Source: Dasypus novemcinctus (taxonomy: Eukaryota; Chordata; Mammalia; Cingulata; Dasypodidae). Taken from it: a DNA stretch of 64,000 bases. The notes beneath the pieces were generated by a model that had not been told where the DNA came from, ran no database searches, and saw nothing but the letters and a program-made list of their open reading frames with translations. The translations under genes and the position numbers were made by a program. The stretch spans positions 25,371,661-25,435,660 of the forward strand of contig NC_080696.1 in the NCBI RefSeq assembly GCF_030445035.2, read 5' to 3'. Numbering within the stretch: position 1 is the first letter of the stretch; the number at the start of each line of letters is the position of its first letter. This document shows, piece by piece, positions 25,831 to 36,995 of the stretch.

Positions 25831-26920
25831 TTTTTATTTTTTAATTTATTGAAATATATCACTCATATAGATACATACATAAACAATAAATGTATAATAG
25901 TTGTGAACTTACAAAACAAACATATATAACATCAAATAAACATATATAACATCTCACCCTACCATCAAAAACTTGCATTGTTTTTAAACCTTTCTAACTA
26001 ATGATTAAAGGGCATTGTCAAAATATTACTACTAAACAAAGTATTTTTTCCCTAACCAATCCGATTACTATTATCCTTATATAATTTAGATATGAACATA
26101 CATAAACAATTAAGTGTATAGTAAAAGTTGTGAACTTACAAAGCAAGCATGCCTAACATCATTCAGGGGTCCCATACTTCAACCCTCCACCAACACCTTG
26201 CATTGTCATGAGAAGTTTGTTACAAACTATGAAAGAACACTGTCAAAATCTTACTACTAAGCATAGCTTTTATCTTACATTTGGTGTGTTCTTCTCCCAA
26301 CCCACCCTATTATTAATTTTTAAATATATATTTTTCATGACACAAGTTGTAAACTTACAAAACAATCATGCACATGTGCAAAATTCCCAAACAACACCCC
26401 TCCATCAACACACCACAATGTGGTGTGTCATTTGCTACGGACAAAATAATATCTTATGATTATTGCCATGTCCATAGTGTACATTTGGCTCACATTTTCC
26501 ATACTGTCTCAGTATCAACACAGTGCATCTTTTGCATAGAGGAAAGACTATTATATTATTCTACTAACCACAGTCCATAGGTCACTCCAGCTGTATTTTT
26601 CCCATGCTTCTCCACATTCCCAACACCCTGCAGTAGTGATATACATTTGTTCTAGCTAACAAAGGACTCTCTTTCATCTGTACCATCAACCACAATTCTC
26701 ACCCACCTCTTAGTTTACTGTGCTATCCAGTTCCTAGACTATTCTCAAGCATTCTGTCAATTGGCATTTACATAAATAGACTACAATTTTCAGTCACATC
26801 CCCATTTATAAACTAGCTCTTACTCTATGTTACCATCCACTCTATACATTTCCACAATTTTACAGTAAAGCTAATTAAAACTTCTACATACATTAAATAT
26901 CAGTAGTCCTCTCAGTCCTT
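25831..26920 (-). repeat. L1 3' UTR with three tandem ~220-bp units
   Basis: The phrase TTGTGAACTTACAAA (third copy TTGTAAACTTACAAA) occurs at 25901, 26128 and 26347, about 227 and 219 bases apart. The surrounding text (for example ACTATGAAAGAACACTGTCAAA against ATTAAAGGGCATTGTCAAAA) also repeats in order. I read this as a 3' UTR grown by internal duplication, preceding the ORF2 fragment that starts near 26930. Confidence 0.55.
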
Positions 26921-27831
26921 CTCTTAACTCTTTTAAGATCCACCACTTACCACCAGGTCTTGAAGATATTTTCCAATAATTTCTTCTAGATGTTTTATGC
27001 TTCTCGCTTTTATTTTTAGTTTTTTGATCCATTTTGAGTTAGTTTTTGGATGAGGTGTGAGATAGAGGTCCTCTTTTCTTCTTTCAACTATGGATGTCCA
27101 AGTCTTTCAGCACTATTTGTGAATGGATTGTTCTGCCAGAGCTGTGTGAGTTTGACAGGCTAGTGAAAAAATCACTTGACCAGACCTGTGAGGTTCTGTT
27201 TCTGAACCATAATTTTTTTTTCTATTGTGTCTGTCTTTAGACCAGTACCATGTTGTTTTTACCACCATAGATAGGTATTATGATTTAAGGTCTGGAGATG
27301 AGGTTTCACTTTTCCTTTTTATGATGTTTCTGGCTATTCAGGACTCTTTATCCTTCCAAATAAATTTAATGATCATGTTTTTTTAAATTTTTTCTTTAAT
27401 GCTGGTGTTATTTTTTTTATCAGGATTGCATTAAATCTGTATATCAATTTGAATAGAATTGACATCTTAATGATATTTAGTCTTCCAATCCATGAGCATG
27501 GAATGTTCTTCCAGTTATTTAGGGCTTTTTCGATTTGTTTTAACAGTGAGTTGCAGTTTTCTGAATACAAGAGCTTTACATCATCGGTTAAGTTTACTCC
27601 TGACTATTTGAGTTTTATCTGTCATATTTAATTTTCACCACTCTTTTGACACTTTTAGTTACTTTTATTGATATAATCTTGATTTCTAGACTCTCTTCCA
27701 GGTCTCTCTCTGCGGTCCTTTCTTTTCAGGCTCTAGCACACCCTTTAGTATTTCTGAAAATCTGGTCTCTTGCTTAGAAATTCTCTCAGTTTCTGTTTAT
27801 CTGTGAATATTCTAATTTCAACCTCATTTTT

Positions 27832-29414
27832 ATTTTATTTTATTTTATTTTACTTTTTTATTGATTTTGTAATAATATTACATTAAATATATATATATAT
27901 ATGAGGTCCCTTTGAACCCTACCACCCCCACCCCACCTCTCCCCCCCCCCCCCCCAGCAACACTCCTTCCCATCATCATGACATATCCATTGCATTTGGC
28001 AGGTACATCTTTGGACACCTCTGCACCTCATGGTCAATGGTCCACATCATGGCCCATACTCTCCCCCATTCCATCCAGTGGGCCCTGTGAGGATTTACAA
28101 TGTCCGGTGATTGCCCCTGAAGCACCATCCAGGGCAGCTCCATGTCCCAAAGACGCCTCCACCTCTCATCTCTTCCTGCCTTTCCCCATACCCATCAGCC
28201 ATCATGTCCACTTTTCTCAATCCAATGCCACCTTTTCTATGTGGACATTGGATTGGTTGTGTCCATTGCACCTCTATGTCAAGAGGAGGCTCAGATTCCA
28301 CATGGATGCTGGATGCAATCCTCCCACTTTCAGTTGTAATCACTCTAGGCTCCATGGTGTGGTGGTTGTCCTTCTTCAACTCCATCTTAGCTGAGTGTGG
28401 TGAGCCCAATAAGTCAGATTGTAGGTGCTGGAGTCTGTTGAGGCTCAGGACCTGGCTATCACATTGTCAGTCCAGAGATTCAAATCCCCTAAATATATCT
28501 TAAACCCCGACACTAACTGCACCTCCAGCACATTAGCATGAAAGTCTTATGAAGAGAGATCCCATCTGAGTCCAGATTCATCACACATAAACACCAGTTC
28601 CAAAGAGGGGCCATCTGACCTGGTAGTTAACCCCATCGGCCATGACCATAACTCCCATGGGTCTCTTTAGCCCTTGAAGGAACCGATATCTGGGGGTTGT
28701 ATCTGCTTTATCTGTCTCTCAGACTCTGCTCAGTTGTGCATAAGGGCAATCCTTCTGACAGCCTCCAGACTCTTTTTTAGAAACTCGTAGCCATATAAAC
28801 TCATTTCTCCTTTCCATTTCCCCCTTACATTAGGTCAAACAGCATTTTAAAGTCATGTTATTTTATGTAGACAGGGATATTCCGCTGATCCGTGTTGAAC
28901 CTTCTGTATGAGGTCATTTTCCAGTTGCATCATCAGTTGGTATTTGATAGTGGTCCCTCGGTGCCAGGGAGGCTCATCCCCGGGTGTCATGTCCCACGCT
29001 GGGGGGAAGGCATTGCATTTAAATGCTGAGTTTGGCTTCGAGACTGGCCACATTTGAGTAACATGAAGGCTGACAGGAGGAAATTCCCAGGCACAATGCT
29101 GCTCTAGGCCTTGTTCTTATTTTAGGCTTATCAGCTCACAAGCATAGTCATTAGCATCAGGGGCTCACTGTTGAACCCTCACTCCCTCCCAGTCCCCGCC
29201 ACTGCACCTGGGAGACTGTCGCTGCTCCCCTAGGGACCACGACAGAGCACCACTGGCCAGGAACCCAGTACACCCCCTGCTGTGGTTTTTAATTGTTGCC
29301 ACTATGAGTATATCCAAACATTGCCATGCACCCTGGACATATGTACTGTACAGCTCCCTGTCAGCCATATATCCCCTGTCAATGGTATCCCATACCAGTA
29401 TTCCTCCATTGCCT
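27832..29414 (-). repeat. Nested 5'-truncated L1 3' piece with 16-bp target duplication
   Basis: The 16-bp direct repeat TTTCAACCTCATTTTT occurs exactly at 27816-27831 and 29415-29430. Between them the left end is an ATTTT/TA-rich tail (complement of a poly(A) tail) and the rest is the GC-richer L1 3' UTR, so this is a 1.58-kb minus-strand insertion. The host L1 reads continuously when the insert and one repeat copy are removed. The 130-160 codon frames inside it are chance frames. It includes a C-rich run at about 27941-27955. Confidence 0.85.
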
Positions 29415-30639
29415 TTTCAACCTCATTTTTGAAAGACAGTCTTGCTGGATATAAGATTCTTTGCTGGAAGTTTTTCTCTTGTAGTATCTTAAATATATCA
29501 GACCACTGTCTTCTTGCCTCCTTGGTTTCTGGTGAGAAATCAGCACTTAATCTTATTGGATATCCCTTCTATGTTATGCATTGTTTTTCTCTTGCTGTTC
29601 TCAGAATTCCCTCTTTGTATTGGCCTTTGACATTCTGATGAGTCTGTGTCTTGGAGTTGGTCTATTTGGATTTTTTTGGATGGGAGTATGTTGTGCTTCT
29701 TGGACATAGATATCTATGTCTTCAACAGTATTGGGAAATTTTCTACCATTATTTCTTCAAATATTCCTTCTGCCCCTTTTCCCTTCTCTTCTCCTTTTGG
29801 GACACCCATGTCATGTATGTTTGTACATCTTTTACTGTGATTTAGTTCCCTGAGACCTTGTTCAAGTTTTTCCATTCTTTTCTTTTATCTGTTCTTTTGT
29901 ATGTTCACTTTCAGAGGCCATTTCTTCAAGCTCACCAATATTTTCTTCTGCCTCCTTAAATCTGCTATTATATGATTCCAGTTTTTTTAAATTTCATTGA
30001 TTGCATCTTTCATTATCATAAGATCTGTTATTTTTCTAGGTATGCTTTCAAATTCTTCTTTCTGCTTATCCAATGTCTTCTTAATATCCTTAATCTCTTT
30101 TGCCATCTCATTGAATTTATTAAGGAGATTTGTTTGAACATCTATAATTAGTTGTCTCAACTCCTTTATGTCATCTGGAGATAACTTGTTCCTTTAACTG
30201 GGCCATAGCTTCCTCTTTGACAGCGTGGACTGCAACTTTTTGTTGGTGTCTTCACATCTGACTTACTAGAGTATTTTTTCTGGGTGCGTTTTTTTTTTCC
30301 TTTAGTTTAGGGCTTCCTATCTTTTCTCCCTTGCTGATTGTGTAGTAGGAGCCAAGCATGTGGTTGGTGCCATAAGCTGTGGAGGCTCAAGCTGCCCTCA
30401 TTGCACTAGGGACGAATGAAGCTTCTTCCAACTTTCTCCTTTGTAAGGGGTAGGGACAGAGTCCAGCTGTGTGGAATAATCCAAGTCATGCAGATGTAGA
30501 CTGTAGTTGCCTGGAGAGAGAGATGAAGCTTCACATCCCTTTCTCCCCTGCCTGGGGCCAGGCTGGAGCTGCAGGTGTGGGTAGCAGTCTATGCAGTGCA
30601 GGTCCAAGATGACCGCAGTTGCCCTGGTAGACTTCTGAT

Positions 30640-31420
30640 TTTCAGTCTATGCCAACCAAAGTTCCCTGTATAGGCTGGTGCAGGGCTCCTCAGCCTCCTT
30701 CCTGCCAGAGGATAGGCTGAAGCCTAGGCAGGCTGCAGGCTGATCTTCATGAAAGAAACTGGTTGCTGCCGACACTGAGAGTGTCAGTCAGCCTGGCTTC
30801 CCCTCAGGCTCAGGCAGAGTCAAAATGGTGGTTACTGGCCACTTTCTGACTTGGGCTGGTTCACATCCCAGGGTTATCTCTTAGCCAGTCAAGTCTACCA
30901 ATCAGTAGCTGAAATTGGCAGCCAACCATCTCCTCCTCCCCTGTTTTTGGGAAATGGAGCTTCCAATTCCAGCCACAGAATAGCTCCTGAGCTGGCTCAT
31001 GCCACCAGAATAGGATAATCACTGGCCTCTGCAGCTTGGCTGGTAATTTCCCAGAGAGGCTGGCGCAGGTCCCTGCAGCTTCCTCCCTGTCGGAGGTGAC
31101 ATTGGTGCCTAGGCTAGAGCTGCAATTTGACCTGGATGGAAATAAGCCAGTCCCCACCAGCACTGGGATTCTCAGTCCAACCCACTTCCCCTCGTGCCAA
31201 GTGTGGAGTTAAGATGGCAGCTCCTGGCCTCTTTCTGACTTGGACAAGCTCAAACCAAAGCTGTTCTCAGGATTATACTGTAGCCTGCTGAATTTACACA
31301 TCAGTAGCTGAAATTGGTGCCCATCCATTTCTCCCTCCCCCATTTTGGGGAAGTGGAACTTTCGATTTCAGCTGTAGAACAGCTCCCGAGGTGGCTTGTG
31401 CCTCCAGTGGAGGATGGGCA
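30640..31420 (-). repeat. Tandem ~390-bp units in an L1 5' UTR
   Basis: ATCAGTAGCTGAAATTGG occurs at 30901 and 31300, GGCTGGTGCAGG/GGCTGGCGCAGG at 30673 and 31058, and TTTCTGACTTGG after AAAATGG/AAGATGG at 30822 and 31211. The order is kept with spacings of 385-399 bases, so about two units stand in tandem at the L1 5' end. Tandem 5' UTR units act as promoters in some L1 lineages (mouse); promoter activity here is inference. Confidence 0.7.
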
Positions 31421-31655
31421 CCAGCCTCGGGGGCGTGGAGTACTCTACTTACAAGTCTTTTCTGCAGATGGACAGTCTCCTCCTTCTATTCCTTCAAAGG
31501 TGTTGCAGGCTACTCTTCTGGCCTCCTGGAGCCCCAAACAGGTGCTTCAGCTAGCTCCAGAGAGCTCTGGGTGTTTGCTAACTTCCCTGTGGCAGGAACT
31601 GATTCCAGGAGCACCTTACTCTGCTGCCATCTTGCTGCTTCTCCCAATACTGTTT

Positions 31656-32619
31656 TTGAGGTAGAACATTTGCCTTTTCATGCCTCCTTGTCTCATTGTG
31701 CTCATCTGCCTTTGAAATATTAACCCTGGGATGTAGGATTTTGTTTATTTTTCTCCTGCAATTATCCACAAGCCTTTCAATCATTTCTTGGTGACTATTT
31801 TCAAGATGGTCTCAGGATTTTTTAAAAAAGTTTATCTTCATTCCTCAGTACTCTGTCAGAGGAAACAAAGCATCAACAATTATTTTAAGCTTTAGATTCA
31901 GAGCTCACATTATGCCAGTGCATTCTTTTTGCTTTATATTCCATGTTGTCACTTTTCAATTATATTGCATAACCTCTGCCATTAACTTGGATGGTTTTGT
32001 GGCTATCAGACATTTTATTTCAATTCATGTGAGATGAGAATATTGTTTCTATTTAATTTCACAGTTGTACATACATTATAGATATATTAATTTCATTTCA
32101 TAATTTATGTACCTCAATGACACTTTATTTTGTTCTCTAAAGGTTATTGCTCCTATTATCATGGTACAAGGACTGTAACACACCATTGAGCAAACACTAA
32201 TGCTAAAACCATTTTTTGTGAGTTTGTGCTTTCTCAAAATTTACAAAACCCCTAGTCTGTGTTATGTGTCAAAGCAAAATGATGTTAATCTAATTAATCA
32301 TAAGAGATTATTTAAAATATCTTTGGAAAACAAGGCATTGAAGGATCTTCAGCTTCTTTAGAGTCTGCCATTCCTGGATCTGCTGAGAATTGTGAGAGGT
32401 ATAAGTATCCCAATGTCCTCCAGATAGAGATTACCAAGCATAATAGAAAAAGTCAATGCACATTTCTTTATAAGGTTTAGAATAAAAATAGTTCTTTTTG
32501 AGGAAGGAGTCTCTGGATCATGCTCAGTGAAGATAACTAAAGGGGCAGCGAGATAGGCTTTAATTTTTGAGTGTTTATGAGTCGTAATAATGTTTATGAA
32601 GTCAAACTTCATATCTCAG
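31656..32619. other. AT-rich DNA, possibly decayed L1
   Basis: No gene seen. 31656-31800 resembles an L1 5' region and might belong to yet another fragment. The rest is unassigned. Confidence 0.35.
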
Positions 32620-33068
32620 TGTATTAGTCAGGATTTTCTAGGGAAACAGAATCAACATGAGATATCTGTCAATAGTAAGAACTTTTATCATAGTTTCTCA
32701 AGTGACCATGGGGATACACAAGTCTAGGTTCCATGGGCAAGTTGCAACCAGGGGATCCAGTGGATGTCCAGTGAACATTCTTGATGAGTTTCTGGGAGAT
32801 GTTGGCTGTCCAAAGATGGGACGGAAAATGCTCCCTGAATCCTGGAATCACTTCCCATTTTAACGCATTCAACTGATTGGATTAAGCATCAGTCATTGCT
32901 GATGGCAATCTCCCAGATTGATGTAAATGTAATCAGCTGTCTATGCAGTAAAGTCACTGGTGATTAAAGTCCATAATGTTCTTGTATTTCAATTAGCCCA
33001 GTGCTTGCTTGACTAAACAAGTGGGCACCATTACCTGGCCAAGTTGACATATTAGGCTAACCATCACA
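32620..33068. repeat. Old interspersed repeat starting TGTATTAGTCAGG
   Basis: Starts TGTATTAGTCAGGATTTTCT and ends CTAACCATCACA (TG...CA, LTR-like). It contains ATTGGATTAAGCATCAGTCA and ACCTGGCCAAGTTGACA, text I associate with a common placental/xenarthran repeat. No convincing target duplication is seen. Class (LTR or DNA transposon) is uncertain. Confidence 0.5.
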
Positions 33069-33344
33069 GCTATTTTGTCTATAAACATACTAGGCTTCCC
33101 CCAATGGGCAGAGTACTGCATAAAAAGCCTATATGCCATTATTTACAAACAGGACTTCTGAAATTGTTTCTTAGTAAATTGATGCCTGGTTGCATATTAT
33201 CCCTGAGAAAATCCAAGCTCTATGTGGATCATCCATTTGCCCAATCAGCAAAAGAAATTTTTAGATATATTATTCAAGAAGGAGAAAAACTGTGTGTCAA
33301 TTTACTGATCAATAGTTTAGCCAAGGAAATCTTGGAATTTTTTT

Positions 33345-33799
33345 TAATTTAATTTTTTAAATTTTTATTTTTAAAATTTATTTCTCTTCCCTTTCCTCTC
33401 CAACCCCCCTCCCCCCGCCCACCCCGCCGTGGTCTGATCTTTGTGTCCATTTGCTGCATGTTCTTCTTTGTCCACTTCTATTGTTGTCAGTGGCACAGGA
33501 ATCTGTGTTTTCTTTTTTGTTCTTGTTGCATCATCTTGTGTGTCAGCTCTCTGTATGTGTGGCACCATTCCTGGGCAGGCTGAACTTTCTTTCACACTGG
33601 GCAGCTCTCCTTATGGGGCGCACTCCTTGTGCATGGGGCTTCCCTATGCAGGGACACCCCTGCATGGCACGGCACTCCTTGTGTGCATTAGCACTGTGCA
33701 TGGGCCAGCTCCACACGGGTCAAGGAGGCCCGGGGTTTGAACCGTGGACCTCCCATGTGGTAGGCGGACGCTTTATCCATTGGGCCAAGTCCACTTCCC
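33345..33799 (-). repeat. DAS-type SINE, copy 2 (minus strand)
   Basis: Reverse orientation: the T-rich tail is at the left and the tRNA-like head at the right (complement of GGAAGTGGACTTGGCCCAAT). Imperfect flanking repeats TCTTGGAATTTTTTT (33330-33344) and TCTTTGAACTTTTTT (33800-33814) match at 13 of 15 positions, suggesting an older insertion. Plus-strand frames of 99 and 134 codons here are SINE translations. Confidence 0.9.
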
Positions 33800-33814
33800 T
33801 CTTTGAACTTTTTT

Positions 33815-34578
33815 ATCTTAAATCACCTTCAGTTCAAACATTACCAAAGTCATAAGTGGGAAAAGTCCTACATATTTTAGTTTAGAATTTGACAGGTGTT
33901 CTAGATAATGCCACTAACACCATAAACTCTCCCTCGATAAGTACATGAAATTAGACTGTCCTGGTTTGAAATATCAAAACTCCAGATATAACTTGGTCTC
34001 TGATGGTGGGACATGTGCAATCTTAGAGGGAAAATCTATTTACATCACTGCAGAATTTCTTTGGTTTCTTCTATATTGGTTTAGAATATCTATATTTCAG
34101 TTCAGTCTGGCTACACTGAAAACTGAATCTTCTGCATAAACATAACTATGTGCTCCTGCAAATCTTAGTCAGGAAGTTAAGACTGCAAACAAATAAATAA
34201 CTTCATTGTTTCCTTCAGGAAATTCTCTTGACTCAGTATATCTGTACATACATTAGGTTCATCTGAGCAAACAGACATTTTTATGAAGCAAAGTGTTTGC
34301 TTATTAAGACTTTCCATTCTCTTGGTATGAATTTTAAGGGCTGATCTCAAGATATTTGACTCCTTTGTCCTCCAATATTAGCAAATTATGCTGTCAATAT
34401 TGCCCAATCAAAAACAAGTCTCTACTTTGAACATCTTCTCTACATATAGTTTAATTCATTCATGAACAAAATGAGGCATAGCAAGTATGCTAGGTAACAT
34501 CTCTTTTTAGTTATGTTCCCTATATAATTGTCTAAAGAGAATGCTAATTTTTTGCCCGTTTTGTGAAAATAGCACATA
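33815..34578. other. Unassigned AT-rich DNA between two SINEs
   Basis: No open frame, RNA or repeat recognised. Confidence 0.45.
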
Positions 34579-34592
34579 GAATCTTCCAAATA

Positions 34593-35013
34593 GGGAAGCA
34601 GACTTGGCCCAATGGATAGGGCATCTGCCTACCACATGGGAGGTCTGCAGTTCAAACCCTGGGCCTCCTTGACCAGTGTGGAGCTGGCCCATGTGCAGCA
34701 CTGATGCATGCAAGGAGTGCCGTGCCACACAGGGGTGTCCCCCGTGTTGCAGAGCCCCACATGCAAGGAGTGCACCCCATAAGGAGAGCCACCCAGCATG
34801 AAAGAAAGTGTAGCCTGCCCAGGAATGGTGCTGCACACACGGAGAGCTGACACAACAAGATGACACAACAAAAAGAAATACAGATTTCCAGTGCCACTGA
34901 TAAGGATAGAAGTGGTCACAGAAGAACACACAGTGAATAGACACAGAGAGCAGACAGCTTGGGGTGGGGGGGAAGGAGAGAGGACTAAATAAAAAATAAA
35001 TCTTTAAAAAAAA
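34593..35013 (+). repeat. DAS-type SINE, copy 3, perfect target duplication
   Basis: Full-length head-to-tail copy (head GGGAAGCAGACTTGGCCCAA, tail A-rich) between exact 14-bp repeats GAATCTTCCAAATA (34579-34592 and 35015-35028). The perfect duplication suggests a comparatively recent insertion. Minus-strand frames of up to 172 codons are SINE translations. Confidence 0.95.
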
Positions 35014-35028
35014 AGAATCTTCCAAATA

Positions 35029-36525
35029 ATTTGAGCTTGATGGAGCAAGGGATCACCCACAAACATGAGTTATGTTGCTTGGTTGTAATCATTGCTGTTG
35101 TCAGATTTACTGCTCATAGAGCCTTGAAAGCTTCTGAATGATCACTGGCATGGCAGTTCACGTGTCAGAAGCAGACTGAAAGGTCTTGAAAAAAGCATAA
35201 TGGGATCCCTTGAAAATGCCACTTGAAACCAAGATGATAGTGTACACCTGAATATCTAAAATTTATGTTTCCACTGTGAGGTCATCCTGTCAAATCCTCT
35301 TAAGGGAAAATCAAGAGAAAGTTATAAAGAAAAGAAATCCATATATTTAAACACTTTCCTAAAAGATATAAAATCTGACCATCACTTTTCATCAAAATTT
35401 CTAACCAACAGAAGGAAACAGAATTATGCAATTTGTGTGATCCCAGGATCCAAAGCCATTAAAAGACCTAACTGAAGGCTCCTTTGCTGAATGAAAACAG
35501 TAGGATTTGTTTTAACCCACAGTGAATGAACCTCTGGAATCAATACATTTTATCAAGGAAGCTGGTTAATAAGAATGAACTCCATGTATAACTCAATTTC
35601 TTGACTCAATTATCACAGAAATTTTCTCACATTAGCCATCACTCAGTAAATTTCTCCACTGGCAAGAGTTTCCTTGCCTGAGAAGTCTCAAAATACATTT
35701 ATTTATTTTTCCTTTATTGAAGCTATCTTTTCATTATTCCTAAATAATACATTTAGTGATTTTCCTCATTTTTAGATATTTTTTGCATTGAGTGACAAAA
35801 TTTCTTTCTTTAAACTAGCATTTCTTATGCACTTATTACTTTATATAAGTTGGTTTCTTTCTCATTTAATTTGTGATATGAAAATTTCATATTTAACTGG
35901 ACCATGAGTATATATCTCTATCAAAGTTGTCATGAATTAATTAGGTAAAAATGTATTCAAGGTGAAAAACAAAATTTTAGGGTGAGCAAACTCTACAATC
36001 CAATGCAAGGAAATATTTATACAAGACTTTAGGTTACACATACAGGTGTAACATAAATTAAAATAAAATTAAATATTGGCATGGATTGATATTTAGGCCA
36101 ATAATTGAAGGACCAGATTTTCATAATGTCATACATAACCCTTAATTTCTTAAAAATGTTTGAGAAATAACATATGTAAGAAGGAAATAATGAGATAGCT
36201 GTACCTAGCAGCAAGACTTCAATTTCGGAAAGTGGATCATTCAACCTGTAGTTTTAAAAATAATGACACTCAGTCAACAGAGTTATGAGAGGATTCATCT
36301 TAATGAATAGAAAATTCTTTCACTGTACAAGTAAGAAGGCTTTCACAATTTTTTCCTTAGTTCCTATTTTTTGTGAAGTATTTATTTATTTTTCTCACTT
36401 TTCAAGAATTACAATATTAGTTTTATTCCATCACTGGCCTGGATTACCATTTATTTAGATTTCATTTTTAATTTTAAGTACCCAAATTGCTTTAAATGAT
36501 AAACATCCCCATTTTCCAGGGCTGT
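35029..36525. other. Unassigned AT-rich DNA
   Basis: No gene or clear repeat. The longest frame (71 codons, 36029-36244 minus) is hydrophobic but has no recognisable motif. Confidence 0.45.
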
Positions 36526-36995
36526 TATGACAAACTCCACCTGCTGTCTTACAACCAGAATTTACCACCTCAACTTTTGAAAGTTAGAAAACCAAAATCA
36601 AGGTCTTTAATGGCCATGTTTTCTCTCTGATATCTGTAGAGTTCAAGGTTTGAATAGCTACAAACCTTGGGGGCCCTTGGCTTGTATCTCTGCTATCACA
36701 TAGTTACATCTCCCTCCCTGTGAATGCTCTTTAACTTTCCACTGAATTCTGTCTTCTATTGACTTTGACTGGCTTTTTTCTTCTTTTAAGGATCCAGCAA
36801 TATGGATTAAATCTCACTATGACTAATTTGCATATTCTAAATGTAATCTTCAAAGATCCTATTCATAAATGAGTTCACACCTTAAATAGGGACAATACCT
36901 TCAAAAGCCCTATTTCCAAATGGGTTCACTACTCCAGGAAAACAGATGAAGACTTGAATATGTCTTCATGTGAGACATGATTCAATCCCAACTGT
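36526..36995. repeat. Old mammalian interspersed repeat
   Basis: Begins GGGCTGTTATGACAAACTCC and includes AAACCAAAATCAAGGTCTTT, CCTATTTCCAAATGGGTTCA and ends near GAGACATGATTCAATCCCA. This order of phrases is that of a widespread placental repeat ('gctgccataacaaa... aaaatcaaggtg... caattcaaccca'). I cannot name the family. It marks the left edge of the GC-richer block. Confidence 0.5.

Larger units (their letters stand above)
26921..31655 (-). repeat. L1 with preserved 5' end, minus strand
   Basis: ORF2 C-terminal half at 26930-27640 (minus frame with [20 protein letters not shown], a hallmark L1 stretch). After an internal loss comes the ORF1/5' region (27700-27831 and 29431-30250), then a GC-rich 5' UTR with tandem units. 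The element ends at 31619-31647, which reads on the minus strand as AGCAAGATGGCAGCAGAGTA, a typical L1 5' start. A later L1 piece splits it at 27832-29414. Confidence 0.75.

Noticed and set aside
27912-28503. Pro-rich 160- and 130-codon plus-strand frames
   Set aside because: They lie antisense in a nested L1 3' UTR next to a C-rich run; no protein family resemblance.
34507-35025. 172-codon minus-strand frame, the longest in the window
   Set aside because: It spans a complete DAS SINE and its flanks; no independent coding evidence.
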